Positions 9,588 through 21,421 of a DNA stretch of 64,000 nucleotides are shown in pieces. Where the stretch lies: the NCBI RefSeq assembly GCF_005281345.1, contig NZ_SZXJ01000027.1, positions 69,045 through 133,044 on the forward strand. The letters run 5' to 3'. A model generated the notes under the pieces. The model did no database searches and had not been told where the DNA came from. It saw only the letters and a program-made list of their open reading frames with translations. Made by a program: the position numbers and the translations under genes. Origin of the DNA: Citrobacter sp. wls619. Lineage in GTDB: Bacteria > Pseudomonadota > Gammaproteobacteria > Enterobacterales > Enterobacteriaceae. Position 1 is the stretch's first letter. Every line of letters begins with the position of its first letter.

Positions 9588-11658
9588 TCTGGTCGCGATG
9601 CTGCGTCTGCCCGGCAACCTGAAATCCACGCAATGGCAAATTCTTGCCGGGCCGATCCTCATTCTGCTGATCCTGTCGATGATGGTGCTGCCGCTTCCGG
9701 CCTTCATCCTCGATTTACTGTTCACCTTTAACATTGCGCTGTCGATCATGGTGCTGTTGGTGGCGATGTTCACCCAGCGCACGCTTGAATTCGCCGCATT
9801 CCCAACAATTCTGCTGTTCACCACCTTGTTGCGCCTGGCACTGAACGTCGCGTCAACGCGTATCATATTGATGGAAGGACATACCGGCGCCGCGGCGGCA
9901 GGTAAAGTGGTGGAAGCCTTTGGTCACTTCCTGGTTGGCGGTAACTTTGCCATCGGTATCGTGGTCTTCGTCATTCTCGTCATCATCAACTTTATGGTTA
10001 TCACTAAAGGTGCGGGACGTATCGCGGAAGTGGGGGCGCGCTTCGTGCTGGACGGGATGCCGGGTAAACAGATGGCGATTGACGCCGATCTGAATGCGGG
10101 ATTGATTGGTGAAGATGAAGCCAAAAAACGCCGTTCTGAAGTGACACAGGAAGCCGATTTTTACGGCTCCATGGACGGTGCGAGTAAATTTGTTCGTGGG
10201 GATGCCATCGCCGGTATTCTGATCATGGTCATCAACGTGGTGGGCGGTTTGCTGGTTGGGGTATTGCAGCACGGTATGAGCATGGGCAGCGCGGCAGAAA
10301 GCTATACCCTGCTGACCATCGGTGACGGGCTGGTAGCACAGATCCCTGCGCTGGTAATCTCAACGGCGGCGGGGGTTATCGTAACCCGCGTGAGTACCGA
10401 TCAGGACGTGGGTGAACAGATGGTCACCCAGTTGTTCAGCAACCCAAGCGTCATGCTGCTTAGTGCGGCGGTCCTCGGTTTACTGGGGCTGGTACCGGGA
10501 ATGCCAAACCTGGTGTTTCTGATGTTTACTGCGGCATTGCTGGGGCTGGCCTGGTGGATGCGCGGACGCGAGCAAAAAGCACCAGAAGAAGCTCAGCCGG
10601 TGAAAATGCCGGAAAACAACTCGGTGGTGGAAGCTACGTGGAGTGATGTACAGCTGGAAGACACGCTGGGAATGGAGGTTGGGTATCGCCTGATTCCGAT
10701 GGTGGATTTCCAACAGGACGGCGAATTGCTGGGGCGTATTCGCAGCATTCGTAAGAAATTTGCCCAGGATATGGGGTTCCTGCCGCCAGTGGTACACATT
10801 CGCGACAATATGGATTTGCAACCTGCCCGCTATCGTATTCTGATGAAAGGCGTCGAGATTGGGAGTGGTGATGCTTACCCAGGCCGCTGGCTGGCTATCA
10901 ACCCGGGTACCGCGGCCGGATCGCTGCCAGGGGAGAAAACGGTTGATCCTGCTTTTGGTCTGGATGCTATCTGGATTGAAAGCGCGCTAAAAGAGCAGGC
11001 GCAAATTCAGGGCTTCACCGTTGTTGAAGCCAGTACAGTGGTTGCCACACATCTGAACCATCTGATTGGCCAGTTTGCCGCAGAGCTGTTTGGTCGCCAG
11101 GAGGCGCAACAGCTGTTGGATCGTGTTTCACAAGAGATGCCAAAACTGACAGAAGATCTGGTGCCGGGTGTGGTCACACTGACCACACTGCACAAAGTGC
11201 TGCAGAACCTGCTGGATGAAAAAGTCCCTATTCGTGATATGCGCACCATTCTTGAAACGTTGGCGGAACATGCCCCGTTACAGAATGATCCGCATGAACT
11301 TACTGCAGTGGTGCGTGTGGCGCTTGGACGGGCGATTACTCAGCAGTGGTTCCCGGGTAACGAGGAAGTTCAGGTTATCGGACTCGACACGCCGCTTGAG
11401 CGCCTGTTGTTACAGGCGTTACAGGGCGGTGGGGGCCTTGAGCCTGGTCTGGCAGACCGGTTGCTGGCGCAGACGCAGGAAGCACTGTCGCGTCAGGAAA
11501 TGTTGGGTGCGCCGCCCGTATTGCTGGTGAATCATGCGCTGCGACCTCTCCTGGCGCGTTTTTTACGCCGCAGTATTCCGCAGTTGGTGGTGTTGTCGAA
11601 TATGGAGCTTTCCGATAACCGCCATATCCGTATGACCGCGACCATTGGAGGTAAATAA
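9580..11658 (+). CDS. flhA: flagellar type III export gate protein FlhA
   Basis: 692 residues, the E. coli length. The N-terminal half is membrane-embedded with about eight helices. It carries the FHIPEP-family core (LRLALNVASTRIILMEGH; GRIAEVGARFVLDGMPGKQM), the proton-channel region of the export gate. The C-terminal half is the cytosolic ring that docks chaperone-substrate complexes. The start ATG 9580 lies inside flhB. The stop shares a base with the flhE start (TAATG), indicating coupled translation. Confidence 0.97.
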   Translation: MANLVAMLRLPGNLKSTQWQILAGPILILLILSMMVLPLPAFILDLLFTFNIALSIMVLLVAMFTQRTLEFAAFPTILLFTTLLRLALNVASTRIILMEGHTGAAAAGKVVEAFGHFLVGGNFAIGIVVFVILVIINFMVITKGAGRIAEVGARFVLDGMPGKQMAIDADLNAGLIGEDEAKKRRSEVTQEADFYGSMDGASKFVRGDAIAGILIMVINVVGGLLVGVLQHGMSMGSAAESYTLLTIGDGLVAQIPALVISTAAGVIVTRVSTDQDVGEQMVTQLFSNPSVMLLSAAVLGLLGLVPGMPNLVFLMFTAALLGLAWWMRGREQKAPEEAQPVKMPENNSVVEATWSDVQLEDTLGMEVGYRLIPMVDFQQDGELLGRIRSIRKKFAQDMGFLPPVVHIRDNMDLQPARYRILMKGVEIGSGDAYPGRWLAINPGTAAGSLPGEKTVDPAFGLDAIWIESALKEQAQIQGFTVVEASTVVATHLNHLIGQFAAELFGRQEAQQLLDRVSQEMPKLTEDLVPGVVTLTTLHKVLQNLLDEKVPIRDMRTILETLAEHAPLQNDPHELTAVVRVALGRAITQQWFPGNEEVQVIGLDTPLERLLLQALQGGGGLEPGLADRLLAQTQEALSRQEMLGAPPVLLVNHALRPLLARFLRRSIPQLVVLSNMELSDNRHIRMTATIGGK

Positions 11659-12050
11659 TGCGTAAATTTCTTTGGCTGTTGCTTTTTCCACTGGCGGTAC
11701 AGGCCGCCGGGGAAGGGACATGGCAGGCAAGCGGTATGGGGATTACCTTAAATTATCGTGGGGAGTCGGCTTCATCTTCGCCTTTGGTTCCCAGCCAGCC
11801 GGTTTCCGGCCTGATGACGCTGGTCGCCTGGCGCTATGAATTAAATGGGCCTACGCCTGCGGGGTTACGTGTGCGCTTATGCTCTCAGTCCCGTTGTGTC
11901 GAACTGGATGGACAAAGCGGTACCACCAATGGCTTTAATAGTGTCCCTGCGATTGAACCCATGCACTTCGTCTGGGAAGTGCCTGGTGGAGGTCGCTTGA
12001 TCCCTGCCTTGCAGGTTCAGAGTAATCAGGTGATTGTGAACTACCGTTAA
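11658..12050 (+). CDS. flhE: flagellar protein FlhE, periplasmic
   Basis: 130 residues with a clear signal peptide (MRKFLWLLLFPLAVQAAG) and a small beta-rich mature domain with two cysteines, Cys75 and Cys80, in RLCSQSRCVEL. FlhE is an accessory periplasmic protein linked to the FlhA export gate. In Salmonella it is reported to limit proton leak and affect swarming. The third gene of the flhBAE operon, starting at the last base of flhA. Confidence 0.94.
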   Translation: MRKFLWLLLFPLAVQAAGEGTWQASGMGITLNYRGESASSSPLVPSQPVSGLMTLVAWRYELNGPTPAGLRVRLCSQSRCVELDGQSGTTNGFNSVPAIEPMHFVWEVPGGGRLIPALQVQSNQVIVNYR

Positions 12051-12377
12051 TTCCCTTCTTTACGTCGGCCAGCAGGCGAAACTGCTGGCCACCTCGCCGT
12101 TCTGATCGACCATTCCCGATTAAAAAGAAACGCTGTTTTATAAAATAAGTGACCTGTGTTTTCGGACTCTTTGTGCTATTGCCATTTCACAAAAACCCCT
12201 GGCAGAAACAAAAAGGTTTCCCCTGCGGTAAGCTTTTACTGTGACCCGGTAATGATGCCCCATGTTTACGCATCACTTTAGGGTAACAACACAGGGTTAT
12301 CCGAATCGTAATAAACCTGCCGCGCCGAACTGGAACAGGGCGCAGCATTGAATTCGACACTGACAGAGGTTAAGGAA
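12051..12377. other. intergenic region with a perfect hairpin after flhE
   Basis: This 327-bp stretch separates the flagellar operon from the accessory GH105 gene. GGCCAGCAG (12067-12075) and CTGCTGGCC (12082-12090) form a perfect 9-bp stem with a GCGAAA loop. It has no T-run, so it is at best a Rho-independent terminator without its tail or an mRNA-stabilising hairpin. The remainder is AT-rich around 12120-12200 and probably holds the GH105 promoter. No operator was recognised. Confidence 0.6.
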
Positions 12378-13517
12378 ATGATTGTTTACCCGGTTAAACA
12401 CAGTCCATTGTTGCGTCAACCAGAACATTTTATTGCCAGGGATGAATTAAAAACGCTCATTAAAAAGGTGACGCATAACCTGGTCAATATTCATGATGAA
12501 ACGGGCGAGTTCTTGCTGCGACTGGATGACGGACGTGTTATTGATACCAAAGGCTGGGCCGGATGGGAGTGGACTCACGGCGTCGGCCTGTATGGGATGT
12601 ATCAGTATTATCAGCAAACCGGTGATGAGACGATGCGCGACATTATTGATAGCTGGTTTGCCGAACGCTTTGCCGAGGGGGCGACAACCAAAAACGTCAA
12701 CACGATGGCTCCGTTTTTAACGCTGGCATATCGCTATGAAGAAACGCGTAATCCGGCGTATCTGCCCTGGCTTGACGCCTGGGCAGAGTGGGCCATGCAT
12801 CAGATGCCCCGTACCGAGTTTGGCGGTATGCAACACATCACGCTGGCAGAAGAAAATCATCAACAGATGTGGGATGACACGCTGATGATGACGGTGCTGC
12901 CTCTGGCGAAAATTGGCACGTTGCTCAATCGTCCTGAGTATATCGAAGAGGCCACATATCAGTTTCTGCTGCATGCACAAAATCTGATGGATAAGGAAAC
13001 GGGGCTGTGGTTCCACGGCTGGAGCTATGTGGGGCGGCATAACTTCGCGAACGCCCGCTGGGCGCGAGGTAATAGTTGGCTTACGATGGTTATCCCGGAC
13101 TTCCTTGAACTTATCGATTTGCCGGCAAACAGCGCCGTGCATCGTTATCTGGTGCAGGTTCTCAATGCGCAAATTGCAGCCCTGGCGGAATGTCAGGATG
13201 AGAGCGGATTGTGGCACACCTTACTGGACGATCCTCAGTCATATCTGGAAGCCTCCGCAACGGCTGGATTCGCTTACGGTATTCTCAAAGCGGTGCGTAA
13301 ACGCTATGTCGGTCAGGAATATGCGGTGGTGGCGGAGAAAGCTATCAGAGGTATTGTGCAACACATTTCCCCGGAAGGGGAGTTGCTACAAACCTCGTTT
13401 GGCACCGGCATGGGGCACAATCTCGATTTCTACCACAACATCCCACTCACCTCTATGCCTTACGGGCAGGCCATGGCAATGCTGTGCCTCACCGAATACT
13501 TGCGTAAGTACTATTAA
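12378..13517 (+). CDS. glycoside hydrolase family 105, unsaturated rhamnogalacturonyl hydrolase-like
   Basis: 379 residues from ATG 12378, with AGAGG at 12365-12369. An upstream in-frame TTG at 12348 looks unused. The fold is the (alpha/alpha)6 barrel of the YteR/YesR (GH105/GH88) family. Motifs include WAGWEWTHGVGLYGMYQYY, MWDDTLMMTVLPLA (Asp166/Asp167, where the catalytic Asp of YteR lies), HGWSYVGRHNFANARWARGN and GHNLDFYHN. These enzymes hydrate and cleave the terminal unsaturated uronic acid from oligosaccharides made by pectin or other polysaccharide lyases. No signal peptide is seen, so it probably acts on imported oligosaccharides. No lyase or uptake genes are nearby, so the substrate is unknown. 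A homologue occupies this place in Salmonella (recollection). Its 3' end overlaps the opposite-strand PBP2 gene by 29 bp. Confidence 0.85.
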   Translation: MIVYPVKHSPLLRQPEHFIARDELKTLIKKVTHNLVNIHDETGEFLLRLDDGRVIDTKGWAGWEWTHGVGLYGMYQYYQQTGDETMRDIIDSWFAERFAEGATTKNVNTMAPFLTLAYRYEETRNPAYLPWLDAWAEWAMHQMPRTEFGGMQHITLAEENHQQMWDDTLMMTVLPLAKIGTLLNRPEYIEEATYQFLLHAQNLMDKETGLWFHGWSYVGRHNFANARWARGNSWLTMVIPDFLELIDLPANSAVHRYLVQVLNAQIAALAECQDESGLWHTLLDDPQSYLEASATAGFAYGILKAVRKRYVGQEYAVVAEKAIRGIVQHISPEGELLQTSFGTGMGHNLDFYHNIPLTSMPYGQAMAMLCLTEYLRKYY

Positions 13518-15426
13518 TCGTGTCGTCCGCTGATGCTGTGCTGGCCGGGCCAGGGTTTTCTGCTGCATCGGGTTGCCCGCTGTTGTCCTGCGGCGCAAAC
13601 AGATGATCCATGATTTGGCGCATGACCGGCGCGGCGGTAACCCCGTCGCTGCCGCCGTTTTCCAGAATTAATGCGATGGCGACTTTTGGGTTTTTATACG
13701 GCGCAAATGCGGTATAGAACACGTGGTCGCGTAGTCGTATGGGGATCATCTTCGCATTGTAAGTCTGGTTTTCTTTCAGGCTAAAGACCTGCGATGTTCC
13801 GCTTTTGGCCGCGATGCCATAAGGTGCCGTATGGAAAAATTTATACCCGGTACCGTTGGGTGCATTCGCCATGCCGAACATGGCCTGGCGTACCAGACTC
13901 CAGTACGGTGATGAGGCTGAGGCTATTTGCGCGGGTGCCTCCGGTGCCTGATAGGGGGTGATTGATTTGCCGCTTTCTTCATCCTGTAGCAGATGAGGGG
14001 CAATAACTTTCCCGTTGTTAATCAGTGCGACCATCGCTTTTACCATCTGAATTGGCGTGGCAATCCAGTAGCCCTGGCCGATGCCGACCGAAATGGTGTC
14101 TCCCTGGTACCAGGCTTTTTTATGCACCCGTTGTTTCCAGTCGCGGCTTGGCAGCAGACCGTTGTACTCTTCATCAAGATCGATACCGGTAGGTTTGCCG
14201 TAGCCAAACTGGCTAAGCATGCTGTTAATACGGTCGATCCCCATCATGTACGCCACCTGATAGAAGAACGTATCCGCTGATTCTTCAATCGCTTTGGTCA
14301 CATCCAGCATGCCGTGTCCTGTTTTTTTCCAGTCGCGGTAATGCCGTTCGGTGCCGGGGAGTGTCCATGTCGGGGCACCAAAGAAGCTGGTTTGTGGGGT
14401 GATCACCCCGTTTAATAAGGCTGACATCGCCATGTACGGTTTTACCGTTGAGGCCGGAGGATATAACCCTTGGGTGACGCGGTTAATTAATGGCAGGTCT
14501 TTATCCTGCAACAGCGTGTTGTAATCCTGGTAGCTGATGCCTTTTACAAACGGGTTTGGATCGTAGCTGGGGTTTGAGACCATTGCCAGCACGGAACCAT
14601 CATGGGGATCTTCCACCAGCACCGCGGCGCGTTGTCCCACCAGCAGGCTTTCAATGTATTCCTGTAAGTGTAAATCCAGCGTCAGATGGATATCTTTGCC
14701 GGCGACAGGGGGGACGTCTTTAATCAAACGTACAATACGCCCGTGATTATCAACTTCCACTTCCTGATAACCCGTTTTGCCGTGCAGGTCATTCTCGTAG
14801 TAGTGCTCAATGCCCTGTTTACCGATGTTGTGATCGGCGGCGTAGTTCTCTGCCAGCCCTTTTTTATCCAGTGCTTTCAGATCGCTATCGTTGATTTTTG
14901 ATACGTAGCCAAGTACATGTGCCAGCTCCGCCCCATAAGGATACTGGCGATCTTCGTAGCTATTGATGGTCACGCCGCTGAAATGGAACTGATTCACAGA
15001 GAAACGGGCAATTTCTACATCGGTCAGCGCATTTTTAAGTACTACCGGGCGATAGCGACTGCTGGCCTTCAGTTCATGGCGAAACTGGTCAATATCATCT
15101 GGCGTGAGGTCAACAATCGGCGTGAGTTGCTTCAGCAGGGCGTCCATATCGCTGATTTTATACGGCGTAACAGAAATGTCGTACCAGGTGACATTTCGTA
15201 CCAGCGGAATGCCGTTGCGATCGTAAATGATACCGCGCGTTGGGGCGACGGGCAGCATTTTGATGTCGTTTGCATCCGATCGGGTGGTGTAATACTGGTG
15301 TTGACGGATTTGTAAGTTGTAGAGGTTATAAATCAGGATGCCAAAACAGATGACGACCAGGCCAAAGGCCACCATTACACGCCGCTGGAATAGTTTTTCT
15401 TCCGCCTCAAAATCTCTGAATGTCAT
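13489..15426 (-). CDS. penicillin-binding protein 2 paralogue (PBP2SAL-like)
   Basis: 645 residues, a class B transpeptidase close to MrdA (633 aa in E. coli). Order: short cytoplasmic tail, TM helix at about 19-37, dimerisation/pedestal domain, transpeptidase domain. Active-site motifs are intact: nucleophile Ser326 and Lys329 in PPASTVKP, SAD at 383-385, and KSGT at 541-544. The C-terminal tail (from about 615) is rich in Asp, Ala and Ser and looks disordered. It should cross-link elongation-phase peptidoglycan. The genomic position between flhE and argS is that of the Salmonella PBP2SAL gene, which works in acidic conditions. It is not mrdA itself, because rodA, lipA and dacA neighbours are absent. 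Promoter context was not identified. Confidence 0.88.
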   Translation of the reverse strand: MTFRDFEAEEKLFQRRVMVAFGLVVICFGILIYNLYNLQIRQHQYYTTRSDANDIKMLPVAPTRGIIYDRNGIPLVRNVTWYDISVTPYKISDMDALLKQLTPIVDLTPDDIDQFRHELKASSRYRPVVLKNALTDVEIARFSVNQFHFSGVTINSYEDRQYPYGAELAHVLGYVSKINDSDLKALDKKGLAENYAADHNIGKQGIEHYYENDLHGKTGYQEVEVDNHGRIVRLIKDVPPVAGKDIHLTLDLHLQEYIESLLVGQRAAVLVEDPHDGSVLAMVSNPSYDPNPFVKGISYQDYNTLLQDKDLPLINRVTQGLYPPASTVKPYMAMSALLNGVITPQTSFFGAPTWTLPGTERHYRDWKKTGHGMLDVTKAIEESADTFFYQVAYMMGIDRINSMLSQFGYGKPTGIDLDEEYNGLLPSRDWKQRVHKKAWYQGDTISVGIGQGYWIATPIQMVKAMVALINNGKVIAPHLLQDEESGKSITPYQAPEAPAQIASASSPYWSLVRQAMFGMANAPNGTGYKFFHTAPYGIAAKSGTSQVFSLKENQTYNAKMIPIRLRDHVFYTAFAPYKNPKVAIALILENGGSDGVTAAPVMRQIMDHLFAPQDNSGQPDAAENPGPASTASADDTINSTYASIR

Positions 15427-15557
15427 TGACCCGTACCCGATTAATTCGCCGCCTCATGATACGGAGGCGTAAACGGGATGACAGGCAAAAAATGTACCAT
15501 CCCTCAACGGAAATGTGTCATTCCTTGTGAGTTGTTACAAATTGATGCTATCAGTAG

Positions 15558-15588
15558 GCCGGATAAGGCGCTTACGCCGCCATCCGGC
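15558..15588. repeat. REP element
   Basis: GCCGGATAAGGCGC...GCCGCCATCCGGC forms the classic REP/PU palindrome with an internal mismatch bulge. It sits in the 278-bp gap between argS and the PBP2 paralogue, which point away from each other's coding ends. The rest of the gap is the leader of the PBP2 gene. Confidence 0.85.
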
Positions 15589-15652
15589 AAGGTGCGTCTG
15601 ACCGCTTGATGGAGCTTCACTTATCAGGCCTGTGAGGGCAGGTAAGGTCATA

Positions 15653-15680
15653 ATAAAAAAGCCCGCGACATAGCGCGGGC
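15653..15680 (-). terminator. Rho-independent terminator of argS
   Basis: GCCCGCG (15661-15667) pairs with CGCGGGC (15674-15680). On the minus strand it is followed by a run of seven T (the A-run at 15654-15660). It starts 25 bases beyond the argS stop. Confidence 0.9.
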
Positions 15681-15704
15681 TTTCACATCACTCGAGGCGG
15701 TTAC

Positions 15705-17438
15705 TTACATGCGTTCTACGGTTTCGATACCCAGCGTATCCAGACCCAGTTTCAGCGTTTTCGCCGTCAGTTGCGCCAGCTTCAGACGGCTGTTACGAAT
15801 CTCTTCGTTTTCAGCGCTGAGGATCGGACAGTGTTCGTAGAAGCCAGAGAACAGGCCGGCAACGTCGTACAAATAAGCGCACATCACGTGCGGCGTACCT
15901 TCACGTGCTACAACGGTCAGCGTTTCTTCGAACTGCAGCAGGCGGGCGGCCAGCTGAGCTTCGCGATCTTCGCGGATAATAACCTGCGCGCTGGCCAGCG
16001 CGTTTTCGTCGATATCCGCTTTACGGAACACGGACAGTACGCGGGTGTAAGCATACTGCATATACGGTGCCGTATTGCCTTCAAACGCCAGCATGTTGTC
16101 CCAGTCGAAGATATAGTCGGTGGTACGGTTTTTCGACAGATCCGCATATTTCACCGCACCGATACCAACGGCATTCGCCAGTTTTTCCAGCTCATCAGCA
16201 GGCATGTCCGGGTTCTTCTCCGCCACCAGACGACGCGCACGTTCCAGTGCTTCATCCAGCAGGTCGGCCAGTTTTACGGTACCGCCAGCGCGAGTTTTGA
16301 ACGGCTTACCGTCTTTACCCAGCATCATGCCGAACATATGGTGTTCCAGCGGTACGGAGTCCGGCACATAACCGGCTTTACGCACGATGGTCCACGCCTG
16401 CATTAAATGCTGATGCTGACGGGAGTCGATGTAATAGAGGACGCGGTCGGCGTGCAGCGTTTCGTAACGATACTTCGCACAGGCGATATCGGTCGTGGTG
16501 TAGAGATAGCCGCCATCTTTCTTCTGAATGATGACGCCCATTGGTTCACCTTCCTTGTTTTTATACTCATCAAGGAATACAACGGTAGCGCCTTCGCTCT
16601 CAACAGCCAGACCTTTGGCTTTCAGATCAGCAACAATGCCCGGTAGCATCGGGTTGTACAGGCTTTCGCCCATCACGTCGTCACGGGTCAGCGTCACGTT
16701 CAGACGGTCATAGGTTAACTGGTTCTGCGACATCGTGATGTCGACGAGCTTGCGCCACATCTCGCGGAAATATTCGTCGCCGCCTTGCAGTTTCACCACA
16801 TAGCTACGGGCGCGCTCGGCGAAGGCTTCATCTTCGTCGTAGTGTTTTTTCGCATCGCGGTAGAAACCTTCCAGGTCTGCCAGCGCCATTTCTCCGGCAT
16901 TTTCCTGCTGCTGTTTTTCCAGCCATGCGATCAGCATACCGAACTGGGTGCCCCAGTCGCCGACGTGGTTGGCGCGGATCACCTTATGGCCGAGAAACTC
17001 CAGCGTACGTACCGCGGCGTCACCGATGATGGTGGAACGCAGGTGACCCACGTGCATCTCTTTCGCCACGTTAGGTGCGGAGTAGTCAACAACAACCGTT
17101 TGTTTAGCCGGTTGAGTAACGCCCAGGCGGTCGGAGGTCAGCGCCTGCTGAACGTGCTGCGCGAGGAATGCCGGATCGAGAAAAATGTTGATAAAGCCTG
17201 GGCCTGCAATTTCAACTTTGCTGGCAATCCCGCTGAGATCCAGATGAGTCAGCACCTGCTCTGCCAGTTGTCGCGGCGCCATACCCAGTTTTTTAGCAAC
17301 TGCCATCATGCCGTTGGCCTGATAGTCGCCGAACTGTACTTTTGCTGACTGACGAACCTGCGGTTCGCAATCTGCAGGTGCGCCTGCAGCAATCATGGCC
17401 TGACTAACTTTTTCTGAGAGAAGAGCCTGAATATTCAC
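15705..17438 (-). CDS. argS: arginyl-tRNA synthetase
   Basis: 577 residues, the E. coli length. A class I aminoacyl-tRNA synthetase that charges tRNA-Arg. The N-terminal additional domain recognises the tRNA D-loop. The HIGH-type signature is HVGHLRS, in [18 protein letters not shown] near residue 125. The KMSKS loop is replaced by the degenerate form usual for bacterial ArgS. A C-terminal helical anticodon-binding domain ends in TVERM. It is a single-gene unit with its own sigma-70 promoter and terminator. Confidence 0.97.
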   Translation of the reverse strand: MNIQALLSEKVSQAMIAAGAPADCEPQVRQSAKVQFGDYQANGMMAVAKKLGMAPRQLAEQVLTHLDLSGIASKVEIAGPGFINIFLDPAFLAQHVQQALTSDRLGVTQPAKQTVVVDYSAPNVAKEMHVGHLRSTIIGDAAVRTLEFLGHKVIRANHVGDWGTQFGMLIAWLEKQQQENAGEMALADLEGFYRDAKKHYDEDEAFAERARSYVVKLQGGDEYFREMWRKLVDITMSQNQLTYDRLNVTLTRDDVMGESLYNPMLPGIVADLKAKGLAVESEGATVVFLDEYKNKEGEPMGVIIQKKDGGYLYTTTDIACAKYRYETLHADRVLYYIDSRQHQHLMQAWTIVRKAGYVPDSVPLEHHMFGMMLGKDGKPFKTRAGGTVKLADLLDEALERARRLVAEKNPDMPADELEKLANAVGIGAVKYADLSKNRTTDYIFDWDNMLAFEGNTAPYMQYAYTRVLSVFRKADIDENALASAQVIIREDREAQLAARLLQFEETLTVVAREGTPHVMCAYLYDVAGLFSGFYEHCPILSAENEEIRNSRLKLAQLTAKTLKLGLDTLGIETVERM

Positions 17439-17503
17439 CGGAATACCTTACATTTATGAAGCGGGACAAAATTCACCGCGCCAGTTTAAGAATTTAGGGC
17501 GGG

Positions 17504-17532
17504 AGTATACTGCAAATGCCCGTTGCCGTCAG
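17504..17532 (-). promoter_or_regulatory. sigma-70 promoter of argS
   Basis: On the minus strand CTGACG (17527-17532) and TATACT (17504-17509) are separated by 17 bases. The -10 is followed by a GC-rich discriminator, as in stringently controlled translation genes. It lies about 65 bases upstream of the argS start. Confidence 0.7.
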
Positions 17533-17676
17533 CATTGCGAGTACGGCGCACAGCCTAAAATACAGACACTGTCATTACGTATATTTATTCATACTCCGTT
17601 CGAAAAAATCAGCAGTTGGATGGGGCTGCGCAACAGAGTAAATTAGCGGCTTTGAACATCGATATGAGCTTTCATT

Positions 17677-18243
17677 ATGGCGAACTGGCAAACAGTTACA
17701 GAACTGCATGATATTTCCGCAGATTTACCACATTTCACTCAAGCGTTAACGGAACTTTCCACCCGTCTGGGTCTGGATATTTCATCGCTGTATGCCGATC
17801 ATATCTCTTTGCGCTGCCATCAAAATACCACCGCAGAGCGCTGGCGTCGGGGATTTGAACAGTGTGGTACGCTGCTATCGGAAAATATCATTAATGGCAG
17901 ACCGATTTGCCTGTTCAAACTGGATGAGCCGGTTTGTGTCGCGCACTGGCAGTTTTCGGTGGTTGAGTTGCCATGGCCGGGTGAAAAACGTTACCCGCAT
18001 GAGGGGTGGGAGCATATCGAAATCGTTCTGCCCGGTGCGCCGGAAACACTGAACACGCGTGCGCTGGCGCTGTTTTCTGATGAAGGATTGAGTCAGCCGG
18101 GGATTTTCGTAAAAACCAGCTCGCCGAAAGGAGAGCGTGAGCGTTTACCGAATCCGACACTGGCGGTCAGTGATGGTAGCGTCACCCTCAAATTTCATCC
18201 GTGGTCAATTGAAGCGATTGTCGCAAGCGAGCAACAGGAGTGA
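17677..18243 (+). CDS. yecM: VOC-superfamily metalloenzyme-like protein YecM
   Basis: 188 residues, the E. coli YecM length, with a vicinal-oxygen-chelate (glyoxalase/extradiol dioxygenase-like) fold. The metal-type residues include the histidine in LYADHISLRCH and the glutamate in HEGWEHIEIVLPG. The YecM structure is known, but no reaction has been assigned, and none can be read here. The gene is followed after three bases by cutC, and the two are probably cotranscribed. The start ATG 17677 is the first codon of the conserved MANWQTV. Confidence 0.9.
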   Translation: MANWQTVTELHDISADLPHFTQALTELSTRLGLDISSLYADHISLRCHQNTTAERWRRGFEQCGTLLSENIINGRPICLFKLDEPVCVAHWQFSVVELPWPGEKRYPHEGWEHIEIVLPGAPETLNTRALALFSDEGLSQPGIFVKTSSPKGERERLPNPTLAVSDGSVTLKFHPWSIEAIVASEQQE

Positions 18244-18246
18244 GTG

Positions 18247-18993
18247 ATGGCATTACTGGAAATTTGCTGTTACAGCATGGAGTGCGCACGCACCGCGCAG
18301 CGTCAGGGGGCTGATCGTATTGAACTGTGCTCGGCGCCCAAAGAAGGGGGATTAACGCCGTCGCTGGGGGTGTTGCGCTCAGTACGCCAGCATGTCTCTA
18401 TTCCGGTTAATCCCATTATCCGCCCGCGTGGGGGCGATTTTTGTTACACGGACGGTGAATTTGCCGCGATGCTTGATGATATCGCGATGGTCAGAGATTT
18501 AGGTTTTTCAGGACTGGTAACCGGCATTCTCGATGTGGACGGGAATGTCGATATGCCACGTATGGAAAAAATAATGGTTGCTGCGGGTCCGCTAAATGTC
18601 ACGTTTCATCGGGCCTTCGATATGTGCGCCAACCCATTAAATGCGCTGAATAAATTGTCCGATTTGGGCGTCGCCAGAGTGCTGACTTCCGGGCAAAAAT
18701 CAGATGCAGCGCAAGGTTTAACAAAAATAATGGAACTTATTGAGCAGGTGAATGCTCCAATCATTATGGCCGGAGCGGGGGTTCGCGCCGCGAATTTATC
18801 CCTGTTCCTCAACGCTGGAGTGCAGGAAGTCCACAGTTCTGCCGGAGTATGGCTGGCTTCACCCATGCGGTATCGCAATTCGGGGTTGTCGATGTCTTCG
18901 GATACGCAGGCGGATGAATATTCCCGCTATGCGGTAGACGGGGCGGCGGTTGCTGAAATGAAGGCAATCATTGCGCACCACCAGGCCAGCTGA
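18247..18993 (+). CDS. cutC: CutC family protein (copper homeostasis annotation)
   Basis: 248 residues from ATG 18247, served by AGGAG at 18236-18240. An in-frame GTG three bases earlier (18244) is less likely. It is a TIM-barrel protein of the CutC family with the conserved [14 protein letters not shown] and TFHRAFDM motifs, and it is cytoplasmic. The copper-tolerance role given to CutC in E. coli has been questioned, and later work attributes part of that phenotype to MicL sRNA transcribed from within cutC. The 3' part of the gene here could therefore also encode a MicL-like RNA. A strong terminator follows. Confidence 0.93.
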   Translation: MALLEICCYSMECARTAQRQGADRIELCSAPKEGGLTPSLGVLRSVRQHVSIPVNPIIRPRGGDFCYTDGEFAAMLDDIAMVRDLGFSGLVTGILDVDGNVDMPRMEKIMVAAGPLNVTFHRAFDMCANPLNALNKLSDLGVARVLTSGQKSDAAQGLTKIMELIEQVNAPIIMAGAGVRAANLSLFLNAGVQEVHSSAGVWLASPMRYRNSGLSMSSDTQADEYSRYAVDGAAVAEMKAIIAHHQAS

Positions 18994-19039
18994 TTTTTAC
19001 CGTTGCATCATGTCGCCCAATATGATGCTTGCTCGTACC

Positions 19040-19072
19040 AGGCCCCTGCAATTTCAACAGGGGCCTTTTTTT
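19040..19072 (+). terminator. Rho-independent terminator after cutC
   Basis: AGGCCCCTG (19040-19048) and CAGGGGCCT (19058-19066) form a perfect 9-bp stem followed by seven T. In E. coli the terminator here also ends the sigma-E-dependent sRNA MicL, and the same may hold here. Confidence 0.93.
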
Positions 19073-19102
19073 ATCCTTCTCCTGCATATTTCGGTCTGCT
19101 AC

Positions 19103-19197
19103 TGCGTTGGCTTTCCTCGCGCACCCCGGTCACGTAGTTATCTACGCTCCCGAAGATTTGCTGCGTCGCCGCCTTGTCGCAAACCGAACTATTTTGG
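19103..19197. repeat. intergenic repeat, copy A
   Basis: This segment between cutC and cmoB contains a small palindrome (GTAGTTATCTAC) and a conserved tail at 19164-19196. The tail matches 22 of 33 positions in the hexR-zwf gap (36131-36163), sharing GCCG, GCAA, CGAA and TATTTTG blocks in the same spacing. No coding potential was seen. The family name is unknown to me. Confidence 0.5.
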
Positions 19198-19224
19198 AGA
19201 AAATGTGCCACCAGTCAAAAATGA

Positions 19225-21369
<2,145 letters not shown>

Positions 21370-21421
21370 ACAAACTCCCTTTTAAAATGGCTGCTGGCAT
21401 TGACTATGATAGGTGGCATTT

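Noticed and set aside
12067-12090. Perfect hairpin after flhE as a terminator
   Set aside because: No T-run follows, so it is only noted as a hairpin in the intergenic entry.
18244-18246. GTG as cutC start
   Set aside because: The ATG three bases later has better spacing to AGGAG and matches E. coli CutC.
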